Origin: Neoarius graeffei
Taxonomy: Eukaryota; Chordata; Actinopteri; Siluriformes; Ariidae
Assembly (NCBI RefSeq): GCF_027579695.1
Contig: NC_083578.1
Span: 3,487,960-3,551,959 of the forward strand
Length of the DNA stretch: 64,000 nucleotides
Reading direction: 5' to 3'
The translations under genes and the position numbers were made by a program. Shown here piece by piece: positions 1 through 12,019 of the stretch. Numbering within the stretch: the first letter of the stretch is position 1; each line of letters starts with the position of its first letter. The notes under the pieces were generated by a model. It made no database searches and had not been told where the DNA came from. It worked only from the letters and a program-made list of their open reading frames with translations.

Positions 1-1675
1 TGTTGCATCACCTCTACTTTTAACAACACTCTGTAAACGTTTGGAAACTGAGGAGACCAATTGCTGTCGTTTTGAAAGCAAAATGTTATCCTATTCTTGC
101 CCAATTATAAAACTTCAGTTTCTCAACAGTTTGGGGTCTCCTTTACTGTATTTTGCACTTCATAATGCACCAAATATTTTCAATGGGAGAGAGGTCTGGA
201 CTGTAGGCAGGCCAGTTTAGCAAGCACCCTGACTCTCTTACTACAGAGCCATGTGATTGTAATACGTGCAGAATGTGGTTTGTCATTGCCTTGCTGAAAT
301 AAGCAATGATGAAAGCCATCATCTAGATGGTAGCAGGTTGCTCCAAAACCTGGATATATCATTCAGCATTAATGATGCCTTCCCAGATGTCCAAGCTACC
401 CATGTCATGTGCACTAATGGCCCCTCATACCATCACAGACACTGGCTTTTGAACTGTGCACTGATAACAAGCTGGAGGGTTCCTCTCCTCTAGCCTGGAG
501 GATGTGGTGTTCATGATTTTCAAAACGAATTTCAAATTTTGATTCGTCAGACCTCGGGACAGTTTTCCGCTTTGCTTCAGTCCATCGTACAAGAGCTCCG
601 ACCCAGAGAAAGTGGTGGTGTTTCTGGATATTGTTTATATCTGGTTTTAACTTGCATTTGTGGATGCAGTAATTAAGTGTTTTCACAGACGATGGTTTTC
701 TGAAGTGTTCCTGAGTCCATACAACGATTTCCACTACAGACACGTGTCTGATTTTAATGCAGTGTCTCCCCAGGGCTCAGATGATGGGGCATCCAATGTT
801 GGGTTTCGTCCTTGTCCCTTGCATAGAGATTTCTCCTTATTCTCTGAATCTTTTAATGATATTATGTACCATAGATGATATGATGGGTGGCACGGTGGTG
901 TAGTGGTTAGCGCTGTCACCTCACAGCAAGAAGGTCCGGGTTCGAGCCCCGTGGCCGGCGAGGGCCTTTCTGTGCGGAGTTTGCATGTTCTCCCCGTGTC
1001 CGCGTGGGTTTCCTCCGGGTGCTCCGGTTTCCCCCACAGTCCAAAGACATGCAGGTTAGGTTAACTGGTGACTCTAAATTGAGCGTAGGTGTGAATGTGA
1101 GTGTGAATGGTTGTCTGTGTCTATGTGTCAGCCCTGTGATGACCTGGCGACTTGTCCAGGGTGTACCCCGCCTTTCGCCCGTAGTCAGCTGGGATAGGCT
1201 CCAGCTTGCCTGCGACCCTGTAGAACAGGATAAAGTGGCTAGAGATAATGAGATGAGATGATATGATACTCAAATTCTTCGCAATTTTACACTGAGGAAC
1301 ATTATTCTTAAGTTGTTGCACTATTTGCCATGCAGTCTTTCACAAAGCGATGAATCGCTCCTCATCTTTACTTCTGAGAGACTCCACCTCTCTGGGATGT
1401 CCTTTTTATACCCAGTCAAGACTATAACCTGTTGGTAATTAACCTAATTATTTTTTTCCCAACATTGCACAATTTTTCTCGTCTTTTGTTTCCTCTGTCC
1501 TGAGTTTTTTGAAGTGTGTTGCTGGCACTGAAGTCAAAATGAGCATATATTAAAAAAACCCAAAACAAAAATAACCCAATAAATTCTCAGTTTCAACATT
1601 TGATATGTTGCTTTGTACGATTTTAAATGAAATATAGGATTTGCATGATTTGGAACTCATCACATTCTGTTCTTA
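1..1675 (-). pseudogene. Decayed Tc1/mariner-like element (transposase remnant)
   Basis: Minus-strand remnant aligning along its length with the unbroken Tc1 at 27781-29385. Pieces of HTH and DDE-domain sequence remain in several frames, for example [12 protein letters not shown] and PHSARITITWLCSKRVRV-like stretches. Many stops and frameshifts are present. The left end lies outside the window. Terminal-repeat-like sequence is seen at about 1450-1675. A SINE interrupts it at 885-1256. Confidence 0.75.
885..1256 (+). mobile_element. Full-length (ATGAG)n-tailed SINE
   Basis: Starts ggcacggtggtgtagtggtt with tRNA-like A and B boxes (tagtggttagcgctgt and ggttcgagcc), followed by a conserved body and a gataatgagatgag tail. 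It is flanked by an 11-bp duplication gatgatatgat (874-884 and 1257-1267). It sits inside the decayed Tc1, so it is younger than that element. The family resembles fish tRNA-derived SINEs of the mermaid/DANA kind; the exact family name is not certain. Confidence 0.9.
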
Positions 1676-1851
1676 TTAGGTTGTTGTTATTTTGAGAGTA
1701 ATTAAGTTCAGTGTTACTCTCTTTGGAAAAAAAAAGGTTTCTAGCTTCCTAAAAGGGTTATAATTTGGAACTATTATTGATAGCGAAACATTGTTGTATG
1801 GGTTCTACTTAAAATGGTTACATTCCCACAAAAGGCTAAAGTCGAGAGACT

Positions 1852-1874
1852 CCCCCCCCCCCCCCCCCCCCCCC
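1852..1874. repeat. Poly(C) run of about 23 bases
   Basis: Uninterrupted C tract directly upstream of the retroelement 3' end at 1875-2307. Confidence 0.95.
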
Positions 1875-2307
1875 ATCTGTCCCTCTGAGTTACATGTTGA
1901 TCCTGGGATTGAGATGCTGGCCTCTTCTGCCCCTCGGACCTGCTTGATCCATCCTGGTGCCCTGTGTCTGGTCGGAGTTTTATCGCCCCACTCCTGTGAA
2001 GGACGGCCCCATGAGGACAGTTGAGGGTTATACCTGTTAAAACTGTTAATATTATAGTCAGGCTGTCTGTTGTTGCCCAAATGAGGATGGGTTCCCTTTT
2101 GAGTCTGGTTCCTCTCGAGGTTTCTTCCTCATGTCGTCTGAGGGAGTTTTTCCTTGCCACCGTCGCCACAGGCTTGCTCATTGGGGATAGATTAGGGATA
2201 AAATTAGCTCATGTTTTAAGTCGTTCAAATTCTGTAAAGCTGCTTTGCGACAATGTTTATTGTTAAAAGCGCTGTACAAATAAACTTGATTTGATTTGAT
2301 TTGATTA
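1875..2307 (+). mobile_element. Non-LTR retroelement 3' end with (TTTGA)n-like tail
   Basis: Contains the common fish block ggtttcttcctcatgtcgtc, then tttttccttgcc, then gctgctttgcgacaatg, and ends caaataaacttgatttgatttgatttgatt. This is the 3' part of a widespread fish LINE or SINE-like family. No coding sequence remains. Confidence 0.65.
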
Positions 2308-2506
2308 AAGTCTCCTCAGGGCTCAGATGATGGGGCATCTGAATGAATGCAAGAAAGATTATGGGATGATGCTGTTGGTGGTGGAAAAGAGATGGACAGG
2401 AGGTCAGATATATGGTTGAAGGTTGTATTATCTTTCCACAAACAACATGACTGGCGTTCACAAACAGTAATTACAACACACAAAACCAGGACAACAGAGA
2501 AACGAT

Positions 2507-2840
2507 GGTTAAGTATGTAACCGCAGTTCTATGAATTTCAGATGACTGCCAGTGGCGGTGCTTTAAGCACCTGGATGTCCATCACGTGTATGTGTGGGTT
2601 GAGTGTTTGTATCAACAAAGTCACCTGTGACCTGGGTGGCATATGCCCCCTGCCCCGGCACTAAAGGCACATTCACCCAGGAAGTGACCGCTTGGCAATC
2701 TTCTCGCAGTATTCCGAATTACTGCCAAGCTCTGGCGGTCATCTGAAATTCATAGAACCATGGTTACATATGTAACCGTTCTTCTGTTTCATTTCTACTG
2801 ACCACCAGAGGCAGTGCTTTAAGCACCTGGATGACTAATC
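2507..2840. repeat. Palindromic repeat with ggtta-atatgtaacc ends
   Basis: About 45 bp at 2507-2553 (starting ggttaagtatgtaaccg) is inverted at 2731-2778 (ending ggttacatatgtaacc). A third, direct copy of the inner motif (gtgctttaagcacctggatg) follows at 2812-2833. This looks like a non-autonomous inverted-repeat element; class unknown. Confidence 0.6.
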
Positions 2841-3187
2841 CCAACAAGGTCACGAGGAAGACCTACTTACCCCTTTAAGAGAGCTGTGAAGGAGTAGGAA
2901 GAATGGCTGTTGCCACTGAGTTGTGAAAGACCACATTAACCCTATAGAATCTTGCAAATGTGCAGGCTGATGTCCATGATGCAGCTGCACATGTATCTGA
3001 AAGAGGAATCCCTCATGTGCTGATAACACGTTAAATAAGATGGCTTTTATTTATTGCACTCCATTCTCTTGCAATGACATGCAGCGGTATTGGTATATTG
3101 TGGTATCTTGTTATAAAAATTGAAACAGGTGATGTGGATTCATTTAACCGAAAATAAACAATTTTGTTTAATATTTGTTTGTTTTAG

Positions 3188-3293
3188 CTGTCAAAAAAAG
3201 TGAAGAGGATGTACACCTTGACAATCATACAGGAACTTTCAGTGGCGTACCTGAAACCTGCTTTTGCAAGGGTTTACGACTACTATGAGATCA
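3188..3293 (+). CDS. Upstream alpha-2-macroglobulin-like gene, penultimate coding exon
   Basis: This exon encodes part of the C-terminal receptor-binding domain of an A2M-family protease inhibitor, a secreted plasma protein. It follows an acceptor (ttttag) and ends before a GTATGC donor. The frame reads LSKKVKRMYTLTIIQELSVA and continues with LKPAFARVYDYYEI. The block LKPA..VYDYYE is a hallmark of the A2M C-terminus. The exon is 106 nt (35 codons plus one base) and joins the next exon in phase to make a serine codon. Earlier exons are not visible in positions 1-3187, so the preceding intron is longer than 3.1 kb and filled with repeats. Confidence 0.9.
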
Positions 3294-3442
3294 GTATGCA
3301 ATCTAAACTTTTTTATAAACCAGTAAAATCTCTATATTTAGCTGTCCAAAGCAATCATACACACAGCTCAGAGTGTATCTGTGTCTTGTTTCTTATGAGA
3401 ACTAAAGCCTATTTTTCTGTTTGTTTGTTTTTTCTTCTAAAG

Positions 3443-3489
3443 GTGAGAAAGCTGCAACTGAGTACACCTACCCATGTGGATATAGCTGA
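3443..3489 (+). CDS. Upstream alpha-2-macroglobulin-like gene, last coding exon with stop
   Basis: The acceptor tcttctaaag precedes this exon. The split codon from the previous exon continues with EKAATEYTYPCGYS and a TGA stop at 3487-3489. It matches the usual A2M ending of an acidic or alanine stretch, then EY, then PC near the terminus. A possible polyadenylation signal, AATAAA, lies at 3918-3923. The gene is therefore on the + strand and ends here, about 28 kb upstream of the next A2M gene. Confidence 0.88.
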
Positions 3490-3917
3490 GAGTTTGTAGA
3501 GGATCTGAGCAAGAGCCCAGCGCAAGAGCTTATTTCTCCAATTTCACTTATTTTTATGGGACTCCTTCGGGTAGCTTAGAGTAATCAACATGTCCAAAAA
3601 AAAAAACAAACCCTTTCCCCTTTCCATTTCACAAAACTTCAGTAACTAATTAATAGTATGTTTGAGTTTTCCCTCTCGTCTTTTCATCATGCTCAACTTC
3701 AATAATTGAGATATATTTGTTATTAAGAAAGGACCTATTTCTTTCTAATATATAATATTTAATCTACTTTATAAATCATTTATAGATGTAATGTTACATC
3801 ACAAGACCGTTTATATGAGGTGCTGACAAAAAATGTAGATACAAAATCATCAGCCAAATCAGGATAATTTTTTTTTATGAACCTGGAAGATGACAAATTA
3901 CTAAAAGTAATTGCACG

Positions 3918-3923
3918 AATAAA
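3918..3923 (+). promoter_or_regulatory. Possible poly(A) signal of the upstream A2M-like gene
   Basis: AATAAA found by scanning downstream of the stop at 3489. No other canonical signal was noticed in 3490-3990. The 3' UTR would be about 450 nt. No transcript evidence is available. Confidence 0.3.
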
Positions 3924-3998
3924 TGAAACATGATTTGTTTGCTTTTACTGATGAAACAGTAGACTCTGAATGTAGCATTTCCATTGAAAATCCATATA

Positions 3999-6179
3999 CA
4001 CTACCGTTCAAAAGTTTGGGGTCACTTTGAAATGTCCTTATTTCTGAAAGAAAAGCACTGTTCTTTTCAATGAAGATCACTTTAAACTAATCAGAAATCC
4101 ACTCTATACATTGCTAATGTGGTAAATGACTATTCTAGCTGCAAATGTCTGGTTTTTGGTGCAATATCTCCATAGGTGTATAGAGGCCCATTTCCAGCAA
4201 CTCTCACTCCAGTGTTCTAATGGTACAATGTGTTTGCTCATTGCCTCAGAAGGCTAATGGATGATTAGAAAACCCTTGTACAATCATGTTAGCACAGCTG
4301 AAAACAGTTTTAGTGGGGCTGTTAAGCTCTTATTATCAGAAGAATTGTGCACAAAATGAAAAAAGCATGAAACTTTCAGAGTTTGTTCTTGAAGGCATAA
4401 GCTTTAATTTGAGACGTGGAGGCATTCTCAGTTTGACCTCTGGGGTCAGCTAGAGGTCATTGACCTCCATGATGGCACATTTCTATGCATGAAATTAGAA
4501 AAGGCTGTATTTTAACACCTAAATGTGATGTAAATATAAAATAAATGTGTTTTTCCATGTTACTGGGCATGAAAAAATCATATATAATACTGATATTCCT
4601 CTTAGGGGTAACTTCAGGGGTCAGGTAGAGGTCATTGACCTTTGAAATTTGAAGTTTCTATGCATGACATTCTAGACGGGTGTATCTTAGGATCTAAATG
4701 TGATAGAAATGTGAAATTAATGTGTATTTCCTTGTTTCTGACCATGAGAAACCCATTTTTAATACTGGTATTACTCTTACAGGTCATCTCTGGGGTCAGC
4801 TAGAGGTCACTGATCTCCAGCATAATGCATATCTATGCACGAAATTAGAAACGGGTGTATCTTAGGTTCTAAATGTGATAGAAATGTAAACTAAATGTGT
4901 ATTTCCATGTTTCTGGCCATGATAAACTAATTTCTAATACTGATATCATTTTTATAAGTCACCTCTGAGGTCAGCTAGAGGTCACTGACCTCCACGATAA
5001 TGCATTTCTAAGCATGAAATTAGAAACAATCTATCTTTGGATTAAAATGTGAAATACTGTAAATGTAAAGTAAATATATGATTCCATGTTTCTGGACATG
5101 ACACAACTCATTTCTGATAAGTAAAACATCTCCAGTGGTCACAAACTATGTCAGAAGCTGAACACAGTTGCCCCATTTCCATTGATAATTTCAAAGTGAG
5201 TAATGTTTTGGAGCATTTGCTCTCATTTGCAGTAGAGTTGAAGAATACAGTATATTGATTTTTATATAGATTTATCAAAATGTGGGATGTTTCCCAACCT
5301 TGCCTGTTCTCCATGATGTTGACCTCTCAGAATGATATCAGTATCAAAAATGGGTTTCTCATGTACAGAATCATAGAAATACAAATTTAGTTTACATTTC
5401 TATCACATTTAGAACCTGAGGTACACCCGTTTCTAATTTTATGCATAGAAATGCATTATGCTGGAGGTCAGTGACCTCTAGCTGACCCCAGAGATGACCT
5501 GTAAGAGTAATATCCATATCAAAAATGGGTTTCTCATGGTCAGAAACAAGGAAATACACATTAACTTCACATTTCTGTCACATTTAGATCCTAAGATACA
5601 CCCTTCTAGAATTTCATGCATAGAAACTTCAAATTTCAAAGGTCAATGACCTCTACCTGACCCCTGAAGTTACACCTAAGAGGAATATCAGTATTATATG
5701 TGATTTTTTCATGTCCAGGCACATGGAAAAACACATTTATTTTACATTTACATCACATTTAGATGTTAAGATACAGCCTTTTCTAATTTCATGCATAGAA
5801 ATGTGATATCATGGAGGTCAATGACCTCTAGCTGACCCCAGAGGTCAAACTGAGAATGCCTCCACGTCTCAAATTAAAGCTTATGCCTTCAAGAACAAAC
5901 CCTGAAAGTTTCATGCTTTTTTCATTTTGTGCACAATTGTTATGCTTAACAGGCCCACTATTTAGCTCTTTAGAGAAGCTATAAAACTGACCTTCCTTTG
6001 AGCAGATTGAGTTTCTGGAGCATCACATTTGTGGGGTCGATTAAATGCTCAAAATGGCCAGAAAAATGTCTTGACTATATTTTCTATTCATTTTACAACT
6101 TATGGTGGTAAATAAAAGTGTGACTTTTCATGGAAAACACAAAATTGTCTGGGTGACCCCAAACTTTTGAACGGTAGTG
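3999..6179. mobile_element. Large foldback element with TA duplication
   Basis: The ends are a 27-bp perfect inverted repeat starting cactaccgttcaaaagtttg, flanked by TA (3997-3998 and 6180-6181). Inside, the left arm carries four tandem units of about 180 bp, marked by ggtcagctagaggtca at about 4445, 4622, 4795 and 4970. The right arm carries three inverted units, at about 5465, 5640 and 5815. About 0.2 kb of unique sequence separates the arms. No transposase is present, so it is non-autonomous; TA suggests a Tc1/mariner-type source. Confidence 0.8.
4454..4466. promoter_or_regulatory. IR-1 nuclear-receptor-like palindrome (first of seven)
   Basis: AGGTCA-T-TGACCT. The same inverted pair with one-base spacing recurs at 4629-4641, 4804-4816 (one mismatch), 4979-4991, 5465-5477, 5640-5652 and 5815-5827, once per unit of the foldback element. 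IR-1 of AGGTCA is a known binding layout for RXR heterodimers such as FXR. Function here is not shown. Confidence 0.5.
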
Positions 6180-6181
6180 TA

Positions 6182-7374
6182 TTTTTCTTTAAGTACTAAT
6201 CATCTTTAGCTTCTCTGTGTTTCTTGATTTTTCTCCACAAGGTGGATGCTGATTGAATCACAATCACATTCTGTATATCAATGTTTGCTTAAAAATGCCC
6301 CCAAATGATAATTTAGCTCAAGAACATTACATTGTGGCACCCAAATAAAGATTTAAATAGAAATATCCAAAGGTGGCATTAGAAATCAACAAGTTGTTTT
6401 TATCTCAGAATCATCATTTTTTTCCAAATACGTATTTTTTTCGTTGAACATATGGCCATCATCCTAAAATGTGGCCATAAGAGACCATTAAATTATTTGC
6501 ATTAATTGACTTCTTCATGTTATTTTTAAAATTAATCTAAATCAATTATGGTGTACAATTAAAAACTGAATACTGTGGAAAGTTTGAATGTGTGTTGGTT
6601 TTTTTTCTTATTTTCATTTCAACCTCCTGCATGCCCCTCAATGTTCACCAACAGATTTCTGAAATAAGATTCAAAGTAATTCAGAAGCAACCCCCCCCCC
6701 ACATACACAAAGGAAGGGTGTTTAGCCACGCCCATTTTTAAACCCCACTGATAAAAACTTCCCCACTCTGTTGATTGATTATTACCTCACCCGCTATGGA
6801 CTAGACTCAAGAAATGGCTTTCAGACATGTTTATGCTTATTCCAGAGGGAAAGTGCGTTCCACTGAGCTCTAGCGCCGGGCCATTTCCGGGAAATAAGAG
6901 TTCGGGTCATGGCGACAGCGTGTGTGTGTCAGCCTCGGTTCAGAGGTTTCAGTTTCCAAAACTTTAAGAATAGAATAATATAAAGTACAAACACTTGGTA
7001 TATTTTACTTCTGTGATTTTTAAATTGTTCATTTTTGGATTACGCTTCATTTTTGTGGCTACTGCCTCATAGAGTAAATATATATATGCTATATTTACTG
7101 GATGGACATGAGATCAGAAAACTATTTTATTTATAAGCCATGTGTACCCATAGGGGACCATTTTTTTTCCACAATATCTTCCTTCATATTCATCATAAGT
7201 GCTACCGAACGAGGTTTGTTTTGCCTGCCAACACTTGTCTTTTTTCTTTTTTGCTGAAATGAGAATTAAATGATGTTTTTGTGATGTATGTGTCAGTTAT
7301 TAGTTATAGCATATGTGATTGAGGCTAGTAGCATTTTTAAAAGAAATTTTAAAAACTGTTTATTATAAACAGAA
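6182..7374. other. Intergenic sequence, no gene seen
   Basis: AT-rich unique-looking sequence between the foldback element and a SINE. A GC-richer patch at 6845-6960 was noted but has no readable ORF or promoter. A short C run lies at 6691-6700. Confidence 0.6.
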
Positions 7375-7387
7375 TAATGTGATTATT

Positions 7388-7760
7388 CCATCCATCCATT
7401 ATCTCTAGCCGCTTATCCTGTGGAGGGTCGCAGGCGAGCTGGAGCCTATCCCAGTTGACTACGGGCGAGAGGTGGGGTACACTCTGGACAAGTTGTCAGG
7501 TCATCACAGGGCTGACACAGAGAGACAAACAACCATTCACACTCACATTCACACCTACGCTCAATTTAGAGTCACCAGTTAACCTAACCTGCATGTCTTT
7601 GGACTGTGGGGGAAACCGGAGCACCCGGAGGAAACCCATGCAGACACGGGGAGAACATGCAAACTCCACACAGAAAGGCCCCTGTCAGCCACTGGGCTTG
7701 AACCCAGGACCTTCTTGCTGTGAGGTGACAGTGCTAACCACTACACCACCATGCCGCCCC
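7388..7760 (-). mobile_element. SINE, full-length, older copy with (ATGG)n-type tail
   Basis: Reverse-strand copy of the same SINE body. Its 3' tail is ccatccatcc on the + strand rather than catctcatctc. Flanked by taatgtgattatt (7375-7387) and taatgtggttatt (7761-7773), a 13-bp duplication with one change. Confidence 0.85.
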
Positions 7761-7884
7761 TAATGTGGTTATTTTGACTTATAAATTTAAAAATAATGCC
7801 AAATTATCTTTTGACCAGAGTATCTATTTAGTTTTGCTCCAGAAGTGAGACTTACTTGAGCAAAATAAAGGCTGAAGCCAAGAC

Positions 7885-8097
7885 AAAAGTGACAGCTGCA
7901 AATGTTTCGGTGTCCATCTTTGCGGTGTCTGTCTTCCTAGCAACAGATTTGCTCTTATCTGATTGGTTGCTGCCAATCGTCTGTTGCCTTAATTAGCTGC
8001 CCTGTGTCTCACCTGGTTGCCTGTTGCCAACAGCATCGCCCAGCAACGTTGCCCAAAATGTTGCCCCGTGTATCATCACCTTAAGACATGCCAAAAC
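7885..8097. mobile_element. Fragment of a GGTGATGATACA-ended element
   Basis: Shares tctgattggttgctgccaat and gttgccccgtgtatcatcac-type sequence with the element at 36173-36829 in inverted sense. Probably a one-sided remnant of the same non-autonomous DNA element family. Confidence 0.5.
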
Positions 8098-8167
8098 AAG
8101 GGAAATCCTTTCACACAGACCCCCTTCCAGATGATCAAATTGCTGAGAAGTAAAAAACACAACCTCT

Positions 8168-8460
8168 TTTAAGATAAGTTTTTATTGTCATTGTCGCTTT
8201 TCCAAAGGTACAACGAAATTGAAGGTGCTGTTGACTCATTATGAGTTATAAAAAAGAAGGAAAAAAAGGGGGAGAACAAATAAAGTATAAAAATAAATAG
8301 TAAAGTATACAGAGTTGCACTGGTAAAGTAGTATAAACAGAAATCTATTGTATGGTTCTATATGTACACGGATTGCACTTAAAATAGTACAAACAGAATT
8401 GTTTTGGTTCTGTATGTACATAGATTGCACTGATAACAAAATATATACACCCATATATAT
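8168..8460 (-). mobile_element. LINE 3' end fragment (L2-like)
   Basis: On the minus strand it reads ttcaatttcgttgtaccttt and then caatgacaataaa, a common fish L2-type 3' UTR ending. No coding region remains. Confidence 0.5.
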
Positions 8461-9117
8461 ATAAAATCAGGGCTTTACATTAGCACCCGCCCACCCGCCA
8501 AATGCGGGTAAAATTGGGCTTTGGCGGGGAATGACTTTAGCCCCACTAGCCACTTTGGCGGGTGGTTTATTCTGTGGTATGACAATATATTTTAATTGTA
8601 GGTTTCTCTGAAGGCATCTGATATAATAAACGCATTGCAATGTAATATTACACGTCGACAACTCCCATGAGCCCCTGCATAAACATTCTGACAACATGTT
8701 AGAATTGTTTAGAACGTTCGTTAACGGCTCAGATAAAATCAGTGATGCGGTAACCTGCGGTTAATGAACGAAGCAACAAAGTTGCTGATGACTGACAAGA
8801 GCACTACATGGCGGCACATAGCTGGAGTTTCAAACCCTGCTGCTGAGGGGAAAAGGGGCAGAGATGATCAGGGCCGGAGCAGCATTTTAAAATCACCGAG
8901 GTCCGTGATGCGCAAAGCGCGTGCCCAAACATTTCCGCCATATTTAAATGAGAGGGTGAATTACACATCACACAAGAGATCTATTCCTGAAATTACTCTT
9001 AATGGTGTTTGAACTGAATATCATCAGTTTTGAAAAACAAAAATCCTGTATGTGGCAAGAGTAAGAATAATTGAAGCGTGTTTAATGGTTTGATCTGACC
9101 CAAGCAATGAGGACAAA

Positions 9118-9336
9118 CACTCTTAAAACGAATGTGTTGGAAATCAACACATATTTTGTGCAAGTTTAATTTCAACAAGAGTTGTGTTATATTTCAGAAA
9201 TGTTTAACACCAAAATTGCACAAATAACAAATAATGTGTTAAAATGAACAAAAGTTCTGTTGTCCTAATCTGGACATAGAGATGTGTTAAAAAACAACGC
9301 AAGTTGTGTTATTTTCAACACGTGTTTTAAGAGTGA
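9118..9336. mobile_element. Short inverted-repeat element (about 220 bp)
   Basis: Ends cactcttaaaacgaatgtgt and acacgtgttttaagagtg are inverted copies with two or three changes. The interior is AT-rich and noncoding, with further aagtttgtgttat-like motifs. Non-autonomous DNA element; class unknown. Confidence 0.6.
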
Positions 9337-10110
9337 AAGATCCCCTAACCATGTAGCCTATGGAACTGAGATACATTAACAATCATCTGGCATCCGTTAC
9401 ACCGACACACAAAATCATTCTGGGAAAAAAAATCAGTCTACACCACCATGTTTTAGGCAAAGTTATCCAAGGCAAACACAAGTTGAAACTTTCCACTCTA
9501 TTGCTTTGGCTTATCGAATGATTTATTTTTAAAATCACAAACAAGGCAGGCTACAACTGCGCTGCTGCACATGTAGTCCAGAGTAAACCTGAAAAGCAAA
9601 CCCCATCTGCTTAGAGAGTCATATGAGCTCCTCTTGAGCTCCTCTTGAGCCTCTTTCAAGATATTGAATATAGGGTTTTGATGGCGCATCCTATATGGAA
9701 AGCTACTAGAGGCAAAACATGGCCACGTTCACATTACACCACAGGTTCCTGAATGTGGTCCTGGAATGCACCGTTTTCCCCTGGTTCAGCTATAATCAGC
9801 TAATTGACTAATTATACAACAGTTCGGTAATATACAGACTCACTAATTTGATTGGCTGAGCAGCGTTCCATTAGTGCCTATGTTTAGTATAACCGAACTG
9901 GGACGTTACCCCCTTTCAACCCACAGAGAACAGATTCTGTTCTTGTTCAAAGAATCCTGAATGGAATTGGTTCAAGAACCTGTTCCCTGTTGGTCGAAAA
10001 GGCGTACCTACTCATTCGTAAGTTTTTTGTTTTTTTTTGTAGGCTGTAGCCACGATGTCATCATGTTGTCAGAATCAGTGTAACGCATCTCTCATAACCC
10101 AGGACAGAAC
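9337..10110. other. Intergenic sequence, no gene seen
   Basis: No ORF with recognisable similarity and no clear repeat boundary. A duplicated ctcctcttgagc is present at about 9630-9652. Confidence 0.5.
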
Positions 10111-10144
10111 AGTACCGTTGTGTGTGTGTGTGTGTGTGTGTGTA

Positions 10145-10268
10145 TTATTTCCCAGCTGGGGGAGTCCATATCGTGAAATACCGTGACCGAGGTCTTGAAA
10201 ATACTGACTGAGGCCTCTGGGCCGAGGTCACAGTATTTCACGATACGGACCGACAAGCTGGGAAATAA
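10145..10268. repeat. Hairpin-forming inverted repeat
   Basis: Arms of about 45 bp: tatttcccagctgggggagt with atatcgtgaaataccgtgac on the left, and ggtcacagtatttcacgata with agctgggaaata on the right. A (TG)n tract at 10118-10142 lies just upstream. Likely a small non-autonomous DNA element. Confidence 0.65.
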
Positions 10269-10277
10269 TATATTTAT

Positions 10278-10380
10278 TTTTTCATCTCATCTCATCTCAT
10301 CTCATCTCATCTCATTATCTCTAGCCGCTTTATCCTGTTCTACAGGGTCGCAGGCAAGCTGGAGCCTATCCCAGCTGAGT
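10278..10380 (-). mobile_element. 5'-truncated SINE
   Basis: Only the 3' part of the SINE remains, from the (catct)n tail to cccagctgag. The truncated end is at 10380. Confidence 0.85.
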
Positions 10381-10458
10381 TCGAAAATGTAAATTTAACA
10401 GCTTCATGAAAGTGCGCTGATGGTTACCATAGAAACCCCATGTCTCCTGCACTGCATT

Positions 10459-11268
10459 CAGGGGCGGAGCTAAGGGTTGGCGGGGGTTGGGGGCGTGGCC
10501 ACCCCAGGGCCAGACAATAAAATTTATAAAACCGATATGTCCCACGAAATGTTAGTTCCGCCCGCTGGATTTTTGTTCCGCCTATTTGGTTTCTGCGGGG
10601 ATGCATATTACCGTAGCGCACAAACATTTTGCGCATTCAAGCGGCAGGTGGTATCAGATAGTCATGCTCTACTCCGACAACACAACAACTTACGAACTAC
10701 GTGAACGTGCGATTAATTTGGGATGTAAGTTATTCATCTCTTATACTCTCTTCAAGTTTTCTCACTTTGTAGACATACAGTTACCATTCTGTCCTCAGAC
10801 GATTCAGAGTTTCCAGAAATCTCCTGAGTTTCCAGAAATTTCCACTTTGCCCGGGGTTTTCGAAAGTATCCATTTTCAGTGACTGAAACCTTCGTTGACA
10901 TGTAAATGCCACCGTATAGATAAATGTGTCTTTATAGATATCCGGCTACAGTGGGATTTGTGCTGTGTGCACACATAGACAGATAGAAAGCAAAACGTCG
11001 GTGGTTTTCGATTGTACGACTCAAAAGAGAAAATCACGTCGGCAAGTTAGCTGTCTGTGAATCACTTTGCTCACTCTAACCGCAGAATACAACTTTTAAA
11101 GTTAATGTTTGTCTGTTACATGAAAATATAGAGATGTTGTGTGTTACTGGTGGGAGTACACATTGATTAATAATCGTCACACTTATACATACACAACACT
11201 CATGCATTCTCTCAACACACACACTCTCCCCCTCCCCCTCTCTCAACACACACACTCTCCCCCTACCC

Positions 11269-11335
<67 letters not shown>

Positions 11336-11947
11336 CCCGTACCCCTCTCATGTACCACATTTCTATATTTACATGTAACACACTCACTTATACACAACAC
11401 TTATGTACTCAACACACTGTCTATCTCACTCTCACACACTCTCACACACACAATTTGTGCACTACATTTCTATATTTACATGTAACATTCATACACTCTC
11501 AACACAGACACACAACTCATGCACTAAATTTTTATATTTAAATGTAACACATGCACTGTCTTAACTCTCTCTCTCTCACTCATATATGAACACATACTTC
11601 ACTCTCTTAACACACACTATGTCTTTCTCTCACCCACTATAAGATACAACTCATACACTCTCTTACACACATCCTCTCTTACACACACACACACCACTCA
11701 TGCATGATGCACTACATTTCTATATTTACATGTAACACACTCACTGGTATACACAACATTCGTGCACTCTCAACACACACACACACCACTCATGCACTCT
11801 GAACACACACTCACCCACACACCACCCATGCACTACATTTCTATATTCACGTATAACACACACACAACACTCATGCACTCTGAACACACTCTCTCTCTCA
11901 CACACACAACTTATGCACTTCATCTTTGTATTTACATGTAACATATC

Positions 11948-12019
<72 letters not shown>

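Noticed and set aside
1774..2266. ORFs with poly-G or poly-P stretches
   Set aside because: They read through the poly(C) run and the noncoding 3' end of a retroelement.
4400..5900. CRISPR-like array
   Set aside because: Units are about 180 bp and homologous throughout, in two senses, within a TA-flanked transposon in a vertebrate genome. There are no short repeats with unique spacers.
6845..6960. GC-richer patch as a CpG-island promoter
   Set aside because: It is only about 100 bp, with no ORF, first-exon-like sequence or TATA nearby. Too little to support a promoter call.
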